Shown here: one piece after another, positions 1-8,516 of the stretch | How the letters are laid out: every line of letters begins with the position of its first letter | Position numbering within the stretch: position 1 is the first letter of the stretch | DNA from: CAYLLD01 sp964425135 | Lineage (GTDB): Bacteria; Pseudomonadota; Alphaproteobacteria; Rhodobacterales; Rhodobacteraceae | Length of the DNA stretch: 17,316 bases | Direction of reading: 5' to 3' | Assembly: GCA_964425135.1 (NCBI GenBank) | Contig: CAYRKW010000070.1 | Span: forward strand, 1-17,316 | The notes under the pieces: generated by a model | What the model was told of the DNA's origin: nothing | Databases searched by the model: none | The model's input: only the letters and a program-made list of their open reading frames with translations | Position numbers and translations under genes: made by a program

Positions 1-20
1 CACGCAGCGCAGGGCGCATA

Positions 21-3000
21 TCACGCCACATCATCCCCGCGAATAACCGTGTTCTCCACCGTGACCCCATCCCCCAGAACATAGATCGCATCCTGATCGC
101 CGGAGAGGTAAATCGACACGCCATTGTCCCGCTGCACAACCGCTTTCACAAGGCTCGGATCCTCCAGAACCACCTCATCCACCAGCGGATCAAAATCAAG
201 GATCGCATCCTGCTCCTTGATGCCATTGCTGGTTTCCGCACCGAAGTAGAAACAATCCTTACCTCCGCCGCCAATAGACTGATCATACGCGCCCGCACCG
301 CTCTCAATGCGCTCATCAGCATCCGTCCCAAACAGCCGCTCACTCGCATCCGTTCCTGCAACGATGATCTTCTCAAGACCCCCACCGATGATCGGTTCAC
401 CACAACTATCGCCTTGTATAATTGTAACATTATCCGGCGTCAGATTTTCGCCCAGCACATAAATCGCGTCCCTGTCACCCGACAGGTAAATCGAAACACC
501 ATTGTCCCGCTGCACAACCGCTTTCACCAAGCTCGGGTCAGACATCACGATCATGTCCTCATCCGCATCGAAATCAACGATTGCGTCTTGCTCACGAATG
601 CCGTTCGAAGTTTCATCACCAAAGAAGAAACAATCCTTCCCCTCCAGCCCGCGCATCTGATCATAAGCTCCGGCTCCAGACGCGATGCAATCATCACCAT
701 CGGTGCCAACCAGCCGATCGCTGCCGTCCGTGCCTTCGACAATAGTCTTGTCACCACCGCCACCACCGTCACCGCCTTCATCAACATCTGTGACTGTCAC
801 CTGAACCTGTTGCTCGATCACATCGCCCGTGATGCTCGCAGAGACTGTGACGTCATAGATATTGTCGCCGCCCTCGTCGGCAGGGACTTCAAAATCAGGC
901 GCTGCTTTGAACGACAGGACGCCAGTTGCCGCATCAATCTCAAAGAGCGCAGCATCCGTGCCGGTCACGCCATAGCTTGGTGCTTCAGCGCTCGTGGAAT
1001 TGCTCGCCGTGATCGCGAAATCACCGGTGGTATTCTCTGGCGTTGTGAACCTATCGCCAGAGGTAAATTCGAAGGAACCGCCTCCGGTGCCGCCACCCTC
1101 TTTACCATAGACAGTCACCGTCACCTGCGCCTGATCCTCAAGCGCGCCGTCCGAGATGGTGTAGCTGAAAATCACATTGGCAACTTCACCAGCGTCCAGA
1201 TCATCAAAGAACCCATCCGCATTAAACGTCAGATCACCAGCAGCCGTGATCCCAGCCTCACCAACACCACCATTGAGCGCGACCAGCCCTGCGCCCACCG
1301 TGATGGTTTGCAGAACATTCCCGTCGCTGTCCTTCATCACAAAGTCGGTGATACTCAGTGCATCGCCGTCAGGATCTGTGTCCACACCGCCCGACGTAAT
1401 GACATTGAGCATTGCGCTTTGATCTTCGAACAACTGCGCAATATCTGCGACTGCATTGGGCGCGCGATTTCCGCCCGTTCCGCCGCCGCCGCCTTCGATG
1501 GGGGCGACAAACACGGCCGTATCAAGGAAGGCATCTGCCTTGTCCGCGACCTCTATCTCAATCGTGTTGCGCCCGTCGACAATCGGTCCGCGCACCTGAT
1601 AGGCTGCAGTGAAGGCATCGCCCTTTATCTCGTCTTTCAGCGGCCCGTCAGAAATCAGGTTCAGCGTCAGGCTCTCGTCATAATCGCCATAGGGGGACCA
1701 CGCCAGATCGTTGAGCGTAACAGCCGTGCCGTCCTCAGTGACCAACACATCGAAACCGTTGACCTTTACGCTAACGACATCGGGCATCTCCGCCCCGCCG
1801 CGCTCCGGCAGTTCTTCGGTCACAAGGACAAGCTGGAAGAGATCGACGAAATCAAACTCGTTGAAATCCGGGCCATCTTCCGCGCCAAAATCAACGGTAA
1901 ACTCTGCACTTAAGCGCGTTGTATCGCCAGCAAGACCCGGTGCGCCCAGATCAGTGGACAGATCGCCTTGCGTGCCAATCGGCTCGTCAGACACCTTGAT
2001 CGCGCCGGTCAGATTTTCCGCCGCCCCCACTTCTGTCAGATAGAGATACTTCGGCGCGTCATCGGTTGAGAACACCGGCGTGTTCATGTTGAACGCCAGC
2101 ACGCCGCCCTCACCGAATGTCAGCCCGCCGCCGGTTGCAGAAACACCATTGAACCAGTCAGTCTGGGACAGGTTCGCATTGGCCACATCGACGCGCCCGT
2201 TCACCTCGCCGAACATATCATCATCGGCAAAGTTGCCAGCGCGCTGCGTACCGGCGGTAAAATCGAAATTCGCGACGTTATAATCGATCACATCGAGCCG
2301 CTCGATTGCGTTTACATCCGCTCGGTCCAGACCAGCGGTGCTTTCGATCAACTCTTCACTGACGAAAAGCGCATCGAGATCAAATGCCGTGAACCGGCCC
2401 GTCGCACCGCCCGCGAAATCTGCGTCATCGGTGAAACTGAGCGATGAAATTCCGTCCAGAAGATCCGGCAGTTTTGCGCGATAGAGGGTTGTCGTCTCAC
2501 CGGTTATGTCCAACGCACCGACCGCTTCGAACACCAGCGGTATTTCCGAGGACGGACGCGGCCCGATCACCGCCTGCCCGTCGATCTGATTGATCCCCGG
2601 AATATCCATGACGCGCCCTGTGCTCAGAACGAAACCTTCTTCCAGACCGAACGCATCTGTAAAGGTGCCTGATGCGCGCACATCACCCTCATAGACGATA
2701 TCAAGATCGGCCTGCGCAAATCCTGCGATTGCGTCGCCGATAATTTCGTTGGCCATCGGCAAAACGTCACCGGCCATGATCGTGTCGGAGGTGATTGCTT
2801 CGAGCGAGGTAGTTGTCTCCAGCGATGACATTACCTCCAGATCACCGGAAATCAGCGCTTGAACAGAACTGAAATCCGCCCCGCCGCGCGCCATCGAATT
2901 ATCGGCAAACACCTGCATCAGATCTTCATCGCTCAGCCCGCCCTTGCGCCACAGCGCAATGGCAAGACTGGCCTCACTCGTCACCGAAACCTCCAGCGCG

Positions 3001-6000
3001 TCGAGCAGGTCTGACGCGGCATTGCTTTCCTGCCGTGCCTCCGCCTGATCGCCAAGCGTCGCTGCGAGGAAAGGCGGGTTCACGATAACGGGGGGGTCGA
3101 TGACGACAGGTGGGTCGATGACGATAGGTGGCAGCAACGTCTCGTAATCCACATCTGTGTTCAGGCTGACGCTGCCACCAAACGAAAACACCTGCAAGAA
3201 CAAGCGATCCGCTGTTCCGTCATCTGCCTTGGTGAAGAACAACGTGATGGCACCATTGCCGAAGTTCTGAACCTGAGTGACATAGTCATCTGCCGACCCC
3301 GTAAGGACGATTTTATCGCCAGCGGTTCTGGAGAAATCGGAAATTGTACCAACATCACCAACCTTGTCATAGTAGAGCCCAAAGGCATCTCCAACAAGGA
3401 ACCGATCCGCACCAAAGCCGCCTTGCATCGTATCCTGTTCGGTCTCATCCCCGCCTTTGGAGCCGCCCTGAATAGTGTCATCACCATCGCCGCCTTCGAG
3501 AGAGTCAGAGCCTTCGCCGCCGCGCACAAGGTCATTGCCGGCCCGGGCCTCAACACTGTCATCTCCGCCCAGCGCGTTGATGATATCACCAGCACCGAAA
3601 AACGCGCCGCCAACACCTGTGATGATATCGTTCTGATTGGTGCCGGTCGCAAACAGACGCTCAATGTTCAGATACTCAACTCCGGCAATGTCATCGGGGT
3701 CTTCAATCGCCTCATCAACTTCCAGAAGGATCGATCCATCGTCCCCGTCGTTGTTCGCGCCAGAGAACATCCGACCGTCGGATGACGAATAATCGACGAT
3801 CAGCGTGTCCAGGTCCTCAAAGAAAATGTCCGTGCCGTCGATAAAGGTACTACTCTCACCACCATCAACTGTGTCAAAGCCAAACCCGACAACAATCGTG
3901 TCTGCGCCTGCCGTCGTGCCAAAAAGATTATCGACATCGCCCGCCTGCCCGACAACATCATCACCGCCGCCGGTGATCAGGCCGCCATAAATCTCGAAAT
4001 TGGCAAAGACAGATCCGGTGGAAGTGACGTGGAACTGATCGCTTTGCGTGCCATCAGGCACCGCGCCCACCAGCGTCTGATCATTGTTGTCGAACGAGAT
4101 ATCAATGAAAAGCGTATCAACGCCGTTCCCGCCGTCGAGATAGAAAGTCTGATTAAACGCATCTCCATTGCCGGTGATGACGCCGAAATCCTCCGCAAGT
4201 GCGTCGATCCTGAGAACCAGATCATCATCATCGCCTGCAAAAACGTAATCCGACCCGGTCCCCAGCGAGAGCGCATCCGCGCCCGCGCCCGAAACCACAA
4301 GATCGTCGCCACCCCGGGTGCTGACAACAATATCGTCGCCGCCGCGCGTGAACACCTCCAGATCTTCGATGCTCTGCATGGTGACGGTCTGCCGGTTGCT
4401 CGCGCCTTCGATAGCACGCATCTGACCATCGCCTGAATTGCCGAGGTTCACCGTGTAGTCGATATCGCCAAACTCGGAGGTGACATTCAGAACGGCAGTA
4501 TCCGTCCCGCCATTGCCGATCAGGTTTTCGGTGAGCTGCGTGCCATTGCGGTAGGGGTCGAGCCGGTTATTCTCACCATCCCCGATCAACGTATCCGCAA
4601 ACTCCGACCCCACCAGATTCTCAACGCCTGCGTAGCTATCGCCTTGCGCATGCCCGCCTGTGCCAATCAAGTTGAGATTTGCCGTAACCGCCGCGTCGCT
4701 CTGTTTATACTCCGCCGTATCAACCTCTGCGCCACCGGTCAGCGCATCCGCGCCCTCTCCACCGATCAGCGTATCACGCCCGTCACCGCCATTGAGAATG
4801 TCATTGCCATCCAGCCCTTCGATGACGTTATTTCCATCATCACCGCTCAGCGTGTCGTCGAAATCGGAGCCGCGAATATCCTCAAACGTGCTCAGCCGTG
4901 GTGCGGTATCATCGTCCACATCCACGATCTCGTTCTCTTCACCATCGTTGAACTGAACCTGCTGCGCGCGCTCTAGCGTATCGGACGCCCCGAAGATCAC
5001 ACCTGTATCTGCGCGCCCTGCAATCAGATCGACATTAACGCCCCGGTCCAGATCCTCGTAGCTGATCAAATCCCGGCCGCTCATGTAATTGGTGAAACCA
5101 CCGCCGTTGAGAACGTCGCCATCAAGACTGCCGGTGATCGTATCATCGCCCAACCCGCCGTTGAGCGTGTCTGACCCCTCGCCGCCATCCAGCAGATCAT
5201 CGCCATCATAGCCATCGACCAGATTGTCCGCCGCATCGCCCGTGAACCGGTCACCGTATTTCGAAAGCTGGAAATCCTCGATCCCAAAAAAGGTATCGCC
5301 CGTCGCATAGCCCCCAAACGCCGTGTTCGAAATCAGGTTCACCTGTACCGCTGCGGTGGAGAACAGATAGGATGTCGCATCGCCTGCCGTGTTCGGCCCG
5401 CCTTCGCGGTTTCCGCGCATGACATCACCGCCATCGCCGCCAAAGAAGAAGTCAGCCTCATTGCCGCCAACAAGCTGATCGTCCCCGTCGTTGCCTTCAA
5501 AAATGTTCGAAACATTGGCATTGCCAAAGAACACATCGTCAAAGGCCGAACCGATAAAGTGCTCAACATTACGGATCACATCGCCCTGAGCGTCACCACC
5601 CGTGCCGCGAATGATCGAGGGATCAAGGAGGTCAGGCGCCAATTGGACACCAACATTCGACGATGAGAAATCGACCTGATCGAGTTCCCCTGCGCCGCCG
5701 TCAATATCATCGGCACCGCGCCCGCCTGTCAGCAAATCATTGCCCTCGCCGCCACGCAGCGTGTCATTGCCTTCGCCGCCGCTAATCAGGTCATTGCCGT
5801 CATCCCCATCAAGCGTGTCATTCCCGCCGCCGCCAGAGACAACATCGTTGCCGTCGCCGCCCGACAGATCCGCATCAATTGTCAGCGCATCCGACACGCC
5901 CAACGTATCATCGGCCGACCCGCCATCGGCAACAATTGTGCCAATTGGCTCGTTCTTGCCAAAGCGCTCAAACACACCGAATGCAAAGACGGCAACTTCA

Positions 6001-8255
6001 CCCGGAGCAGCTGGTATCTCGTCGGTGCTCGGCACTTCTCCGACAATAAATATCTCCGACTGCGCGCGCCCGGTACGATTGCCATCCTCGTCGAACTCCG
6101 CATCCGCCGCCTCTTCGATTGTCCTCAGATTAGCGCGAGACCCGACATTGAGCGTCAGCAACCCGGCATCATTGTCTGTCGCAAGCCCGGCGTTCTCAAC
6201 TTCAAGCTCATCCATCACATCGGTTGGCGGCGGGTTGCAGGGATCAATGTTGAATTGCGCGAGTGTGACTTCGGCCAGCGAGAGGGTTTTGGTGAAGGAA
6301 AAGAAGCCAAAACCGATTTTGAAAACCAGATTGATACCGGCAGTGATCTTGCCGGCAATGTCGTTGAAGAAGCAACCACCGAGCTCGGACAGACGCGCTT
6401 TGCTATCGCCCTCGCCTGTGCCGCCCAGAAAAACGTCGATCTGGCCAATGATGCCGCCTTCCACAGCGACACGGGCAATTACGACATCAACGCCGCCTCC
6501 CGCGAACAAGCCAAGTGAAGAGTTTGCAATTGGTTGTTTAGTTTCCGCATCCACGCCTTCGCCAACTGTGGTCTCCGGCAGATCTGGTGAGATGAAGAAC
6601 CCTTCGAGGAAATCAAAATTTCCGTCAAATCCTGCCGTGTCGTAGCCAATATTGAAATCAATAGCCGCGCCGAACTCACCGCGAATGTAGCCGACAAATG
6701 GTCCGAACCGAATTGCCAATTCCTTTTCCAGCCCAAACGAAAGCTCTGGAATGTCAAATTCCACCAGTGAGATCGGCGGCGCGCCAACGCCATTGAGCAG
6801 CATGGAGGTGATCGCCTGCACCAGCGCTTGCGGGCTGTCGAGGAACGGGAACTTGAGTTGGAAATCGTCCGGATCGAAAACATCCGCCGCCGCAGAATTT
6901 GTGGACGTGGGCTCAACCGTCGCAGATGCGCTGCTGCCCAGCCCTGTGAAGGCAGCAAAACTGCCCAGCGCATCGATTAGCGTTGCCAGATCGTCAAGAT
7001 CGCTGCTGTCTTCGTCCAGTAGCTCTTCATCATCGCCAAACGCGCCGCCTGTCCCGATCTTGCCCAGCGCACCCGAAGTCAGACGCAGCGTCCCAAGATC
7101 GAAAGCATCATCCTCTTCCAGGCTATCCGCAAGACTATCAATCGCATCAATAACCTCTGCCAATGTAACAACCGCATCCAGGAATTTCAGCGCGACGTTG
7201 TCTGGATTTGCTTGCGTAAAAAATTCAATGACATCACGCAGCGAGATTTTGCCGTCGTCATTGAAGTCAAAGGAGTCCGGTGCAAGATCATCCACGACCG
7301 GTAAGCGTGCAAGCAGCAGATCGACAATCTCGCCAATCGGGAAGGTGTCCGTAATATCGCTGACTTCGCCAAACACATCCTTAAGGATGCCCGTCAATGC
7401 CTCCAGTTTCAGCTTCACATCCCGCAATTCGATATTAATAGCCGATTGCGCCGCATCAGAACCCAGCAAATCCGTATCAGTATATTCAAATTCGACCCAG
7501 ACATTCGCCTCCACATCCGGCAGAACCGGAATGAGGGGATTTGTCGTGGCCACCAACGCATCCAGCGTGGCCCGCCCGTTGAGCTTCACTTCAGGATCAA
7601 GAATCTCGTCCTGAAGGTCGAGTGATATCTCAAGGCTTAGATCAGGATCGGTCGCTTCGGGATTGTCCTCCACATCAACCTGCAAGAATCCAAGCCGGTC
7701 GCCCACCGAGGTTTCGAAATCCACGTCCCCTGTGAGGGTCAGCTTCAGTTCCTCATCCGTCGATGTGTCACGCTCCAGCGTCGAGCTCAGCACATCGAGC
7801 GTGTAGGCAATCTGAAATTCGAGCGCAGCGTCCACCGCCAGATCACCAGCAAAGGCAAACGCCCCGACGCCCAAACCGACGCTGCCATCGGTGTCGAGCG
7901 CAATACCCGAAAGGCTCGCTGCGTCTTGATAATTGAACGACAAGCTGAGATCGCCACCATCGATTGAAGCGGTGATCCCGTCGGTGGAGCCCATAAACTC
8001 AATATCGTCTATCGCCTGCGCCAATGCCTCCAGATCAGCGTATCCTGCCGCATCTGTAATTACTGCATCCAGCTGCGTTTTGAGGCTGTTCACACTGGCC
8101 AGAAGCGCTGCGGCCTCCGCTGCAATCGTGTCCGAGAGAAACGGAATATTCGCGTTCAGAACCAGATCGGTTATATCCGCGATATACCCATCGAGCGCAG
8201 ATTGTATGTCGTCAGATAACTGTTCAAGCTCGGCTGCATTGGTGACATCAAACAT
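21..8255 (-). CDS. Giant multidomain RTX-type calcium-binding protein, probable type I secretion substrate
   Basis: A 2,744-residue, very acidic, Gly/Asp-rich protein with no N-terminal signal peptide, as expected for a type I secretion substrate. Visible in order: an N-terminal region (1-780) of unassigned fold; an EF-hand/dockerin-like loop at 330-341; RTX nonapeptides GGxGxDxux in blocks between 799 and 1617, with six in perfect register at 799-852; a Pro-repeat linker (1709-1728); a region resembling choice-of-anchor L (about 1800-2252, with STG at 1878-1880 and a DTAVFV ending); a cadherin-like domain starting NRAPNAVAD (about 2263-2384); a second cadherin-like domain (about 2395-2492); and two tandem C-terminal modules (2503-2618 and 2629-2744). 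Gly-rich linkers separate the last domains. Only six cysteines were seen. The ATG is supported by GGGGAGG eight nucleotides upstream. Family knowledge: RTX repeats bind Ca2+ and fold outside the cell. Adhesin, matrix or surface-layer-like roles are inference; no enzymatic domain was recognised. No exporter gene is in the window. Confidence 0.9.
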   Translation of the reverse strand: MFDVTNAAELEQLSDDIQSALDGYIADITDLVLNANIPFLSDTIAAEAAALLASVNSLKTQLDAVITDAAGYADLEALAQAIDDIEFMGSTDGITASIDGGDLSLSFNYQDAASLSGIALDTDGSVGLGVGAFAFAGDLAVDAALEFQIAYTLDVLSSTLERDTSTDEELKLTLTGDVDFETSVGDRLGFLQVDVEDNPEATDPDLSLEISLDLQDEILDPEVKLNGRATLDALVATTNPLIPVLPDVEANVWVEFEYTDTDLLGSDAAQSAINIELRDVKLKLEALTGILKDVFGEVSDITDTFPIGEIVDLLLARLPVVDDLAPDSFDFNDDGKISLRDVIEFFTQANPDNVALKFLDAVVTLAEVIDAIDSLADSLEEDDAFDLGTLRLTSGALGKIGTGGAFGDDEELLDEDSSDLDDLATLIDALGSFAAFTGLGSSASATVEPTSTNSAAADVFDPDDFQLKFPFLDSPQALVQAITSMLLNGVGAPPISLVEFDIPELSFGLEKELAIRFGPFVGYIRGEFGAAIDFNIGYDTAGFDGNFDFLEGFFISPDLPETTVGEGVDAETKQPIANSSLGLFAGGGVDVVIARVAVEGGIIGQIDVFLGGTGEGDSKARLSELGGCFFNDIAGKITAGINLVFKIGFGFFSFTKTLSLAEVTLAQFNIDPCNPPPTDVMDELEVENAGLATDNDAGLLTLNVGSRANLRTIEEAADAEFDEDGNRTGRAQSEIFIVGEVPSTDEIPAAPGEVAVFAFGVFERFGKNEPIGTIVADGGSADDTLGVSDALTIDADLSGGDGNDVVSGGGGNDTLDGDDGNDLISGGEGNDTLRGGEGNDLLTGGRGADDIDGGAGELDQVDFSSSNVGVQLAPDLLDPSIIRGTGGDAQGDVIRNVEHFIGSAFDDVFFGNANVSNIFEGNDGDDQLVGGNEADFFFGGDGGDVMRGNREGGPNTAGDATSYLFSTAAVQVNLISNTAFGGYATGDTFFGIEDFQLSKYGDRFTGDAADNLVDGYDGDDLLDGGEGSDTLNGGLGDDTITGSLDGDVLNGGGFTNYMSGRDLISYEDLDRGVNVDLIAGRADTGVIFGASDTLERAQQVQFNDGEENEIVDVDDDTAPRLSTFEDIRGSDFDDTLSGDDGNNVIEGLDGNDILNGGDGRDTLIGGEGADALTGGAEVDTAEYKQSDAAVTANLNLIGTGGHAQGDSYAGVENLVGSEFADTLIGDGENNRLDPYRNGTQLTENLIGNGGTDTAVLNVTSEFGDIDYTVNLGNSGDGQMRAIEGASNRQTVTMQSIEDLEVFTRGGDDIVVSTRGGDDLVVSGAGADALSLGTGSDYVFAGDDDDLVLRIDALAEDFGVITGNGDAFNQTFYLDGGNGVDTLFIDISFDNNDQTLVGAVPDGTQSDQFHVTSTGSVFANFEIYGGLITGGGDDVVGQAGDVDNLFGTTAGADTIVVGFGFDTVDGGESSTFIDGTDIFFEDLDTLIVDYSSSDGRMFSGANNDGDDGSILLEVDEAIEDPDDIAGVEYLNIERLFATGTNQNDIITGVGGAFFGAGDIINALGGDDSVEARAGNDLVRGGEGSDSLEGGDGDDTIQGGSKGGDETEQDTMQGGFGADRFLVGDAFGLYYDKVGDVGTISDFSRTAGDKIVLTGSADDYVTQVQNFGNGAITLFFTKADDGTADRLFLQVFSFGGSVSLNTDVDYETLLPPIVIDPPVVIDPPVIVNPPFLAATLGDQAEARQESNAASDLLDALEVSVTSEASLAIALWRKGGLSDEDLMQVFADNSMARGGADFSSVQALISGDLEVMSSLETTTSLEAITSDTIMAGDVLPMANEIIGDAIAGFAQADLDIVYEGDVRASGTFTDAFGLEEGFVLSTGRVMDIPGINQIDGQAVIGPRPSSEIPLVFEAVGALDITGETTTLYRAKLPDLLDGISSLSFTDDADFAGGATGRFTAFDLDALFVSEELIESTAGLDRADVNAIERLDVIDYNVANFDFTAGTQRAGNFADDDMFGEVNGRVDVANANLSQTDWFNGVSATGGGLTFGEGGVLAFNMNTPVFSTDDAPKYLYLTEVGAAENLTGAIKVSDEPIGTQGDLSTDLGAPGLAGDTTRLSAEFTVDFGAEDGPDFNEFDFVDLFQLVLVTEELPERGGAEMPDVVSVKVNGFDVLVTEDGTAVTLNDLAWSPYGDYDESLTLNLISDGPLKDEIKGDAFTAAYQVRGPIVDGRNTIEIEVADKADAFLDTAVFVAPIEGGGGGTGGNRAPNAVADIAQLFEDQSAMLNVITSGGVDTDPDGDALSITDFVMKDSDGNVLQTITVGAGLVALNGGVGEAGITAAGDLTFNADGFFDDLDAGEVANVIFSYTISDGALEDQAQVTVTVYGKEGGGTGGGSFEFTSGDRFTTPENTTGDFAITASNSTSAEAPSYGVTGTDAALFEIDAATGVLSFKAAPDFEVPADEGGDNIYDVTVSASITGDVIEQQVQVTVTDVDEGGDGGGGGDKTIVEGTDGSDRLVGTDGDDCIASGAGAYDQMRGLEGKDCFFFGDETSNGIREQDAIVDFDADEDMIVMSDPSLVKAVVQRDNGVSIYLSGDRDAIYVLGENLTPDNVTIIQGDSCGEPIIGGGLEKIIVAGTDASERLFGTDADERIESGAGAYDQSIGGGGKDCFYFGAETSNGIKEQDAILDFDPLVDEVVLEDPSLVKAVVQRDNGVSIYLSGDQDAIYVLGDGVTVENTVIRGDDVA
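24..371 (-). repeat. C-terminal module, copy B (residues 2629-2744)
   Basis: Second tandem copy, forming the extreme C-terminus where type I secretion signals reside. It starts KIIVAGTDASERL and ends with GDDVA before the TGA at 21-23. It aligns with copy A without gaps. The first half (degenerate RTX turns) has diverged far more than the second half (PSLVKAVVQRDNGVSIYLSG). It keeps one cysteine (C2668) where copy A has C2542, and lacks the equivalent of C2523. Confidence 0.88.
402..749 (-). repeat. C-terminal module, copy A (residues 2503-2618)
   Basis: First of two tandem 116-residue modules offset by exactly 126 codons (378 nt). It starts KTIVEGTDGSDRL, contains two degenerate RTX turns, GAGAYDQ, KDCFFFG, an EQDAIVDFD strand, and ends in VVQRDNGVSIYLSGDRDAIY. 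The 30 residues from D2573 to G2602 match copy B at 29 positions. The 29 bases at 499-527 are identical to 121-149. The module looks like a C-terminal cap or secretion-signal domain of RTX proteins (inference). Confidence 0.88.
3069..3131 (-). repeat. Proline-repeat linker (PPxVxD/N units)
   Basis: Residues 1709-1728 consist of three PP-x-V-I-D/N-type hexapeptide units between the RTX region and the anchor-like region. At DNA level the 13-mer GGGTCGATGACGA occurs at 3094-3106 and again at 3112-3124, an 18-nt period that matches one hexapeptide. It probably forms an extended rigid spacer, and the short period makes unit-number slippage plausible. Confidence 0.8.
3405..5861 (-). repeat. RTX nonapeptide repeat region within the giant protein (residues 799-1617)
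   Basis: Blocks of GGxGxDxux nonapeptides are seen at residues 799-852 (six in register), about 921-948, 1013-1052, 1138-1175, 1305-1345 and 1563-1617. Between blocks sit spacer modules of the type GTGG-AQGD-x-VE-x-GS-FxDxxxG. Two clear copies are at 884-912 and 1198-1226, and a more distant one lies around 981-1011. The array ends with a DF-x5-GDKIVL segment (1640-1651), a typical strand after RTX blocks. Each pair of nonapeptide turns would bind Ca2+ in a parallel beta-roll, by family knowledge. The array is interior, about 1,100 residues from the C-terminus. Confidence 0.9.
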
Positions 8256-8263
8256 GATTCACG

Positions 8264-8270
8264 CCTCCCC
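8264..8270 (-). promoter_or_regulatory. Shine-Dalgarno of the RTX gene
   Basis: GGGGAGG on the minus strand lies eight nucleotides before the ATG at 8255-8253. It fixes the start of the 2,744-residue protein and is one of the strongest ribosome-binding sites in the window. Confidence 0.8.
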
Positions 8271-8301
8271 AAAAAGATGTATGCCTATGTTTTTATTAGC
8301 T

Positions 8302-8330
8302 AAAATAGAAACGCTGAACCAAATACACAA
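8302..8330 (-). promoter_or_regulatory. Possible sigma-70-type promoter of the RTX gene
   Basis: On the minus strand TTGTGT (8330-8325) and TATTTT (8307-8302) are separated by 17 nt in an A/T-rich stretch. This would give a leader of about 40 nt. Matches to consensus are partial. A TTGACG at 8361-8356 is a better -35 but has no acceptable -10 at the right distance. Assignment is by inspection only. Confidence 0.3.
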
Positions 8331-8481
8331 AAAGGCTGCACTCTAAATTACGTTACGTCAAGTCACGCAGATGGCAGGTAGCGGCAGTCGGAAGTTCTAC
8401 GCCGAAGTCGAATTTTTGGTGAATTGAAGATTTCAGACCAATTCGCATGATCGATGCCTAGCCGAAGCAGTCACTCAATAA

Positions 8482-8497
8482 TGTGATAAAAATCACT
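8482..8497. promoter_or_regulatory. CRP/FNR-family-like dyad between ruvB and the RTX gene
   Basis: TGTGA-TAAAAA-TCACT matches the CRP pattern TGTGA-N6-TCACA at 9 of 10 positions. The core GTGAT-AAAA-ATCAC (8483-8496) is a perfect dyad and is also one change per half-site from the FNR pattern TTGAT-N4-ATCAA. It lies 20 nt past the ruvB stop and about 228 nt upstream of the RTX start, in a 261-nt intergenic stretch with no other gene. Whether a regulator binds it is unknown. Confidence 0.4.
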
Positions 8498-8516
8498 TGT
8501 TGAACTTTGGGCGATT

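Noticed and set aside
414..1913. 499-residue open frame on the plus strand opposite the RTX gene
   Set aside because: It lies fully antisense to clear domain-coding sequence, has no recognisable domain, and arises from the biased codon use of an Asp/Gly-rich gene. Other long plus-strand frames over this gene (for example 5740-6645 and 6751-7614) are rejected for the same reason.
3405..5861. CRISPR-like or other DNA-level repeat array
   Set aside because: The periodicity is that of coding RTX nonapeptides; units are degenerate at DNA level and there are no uniform spacers.
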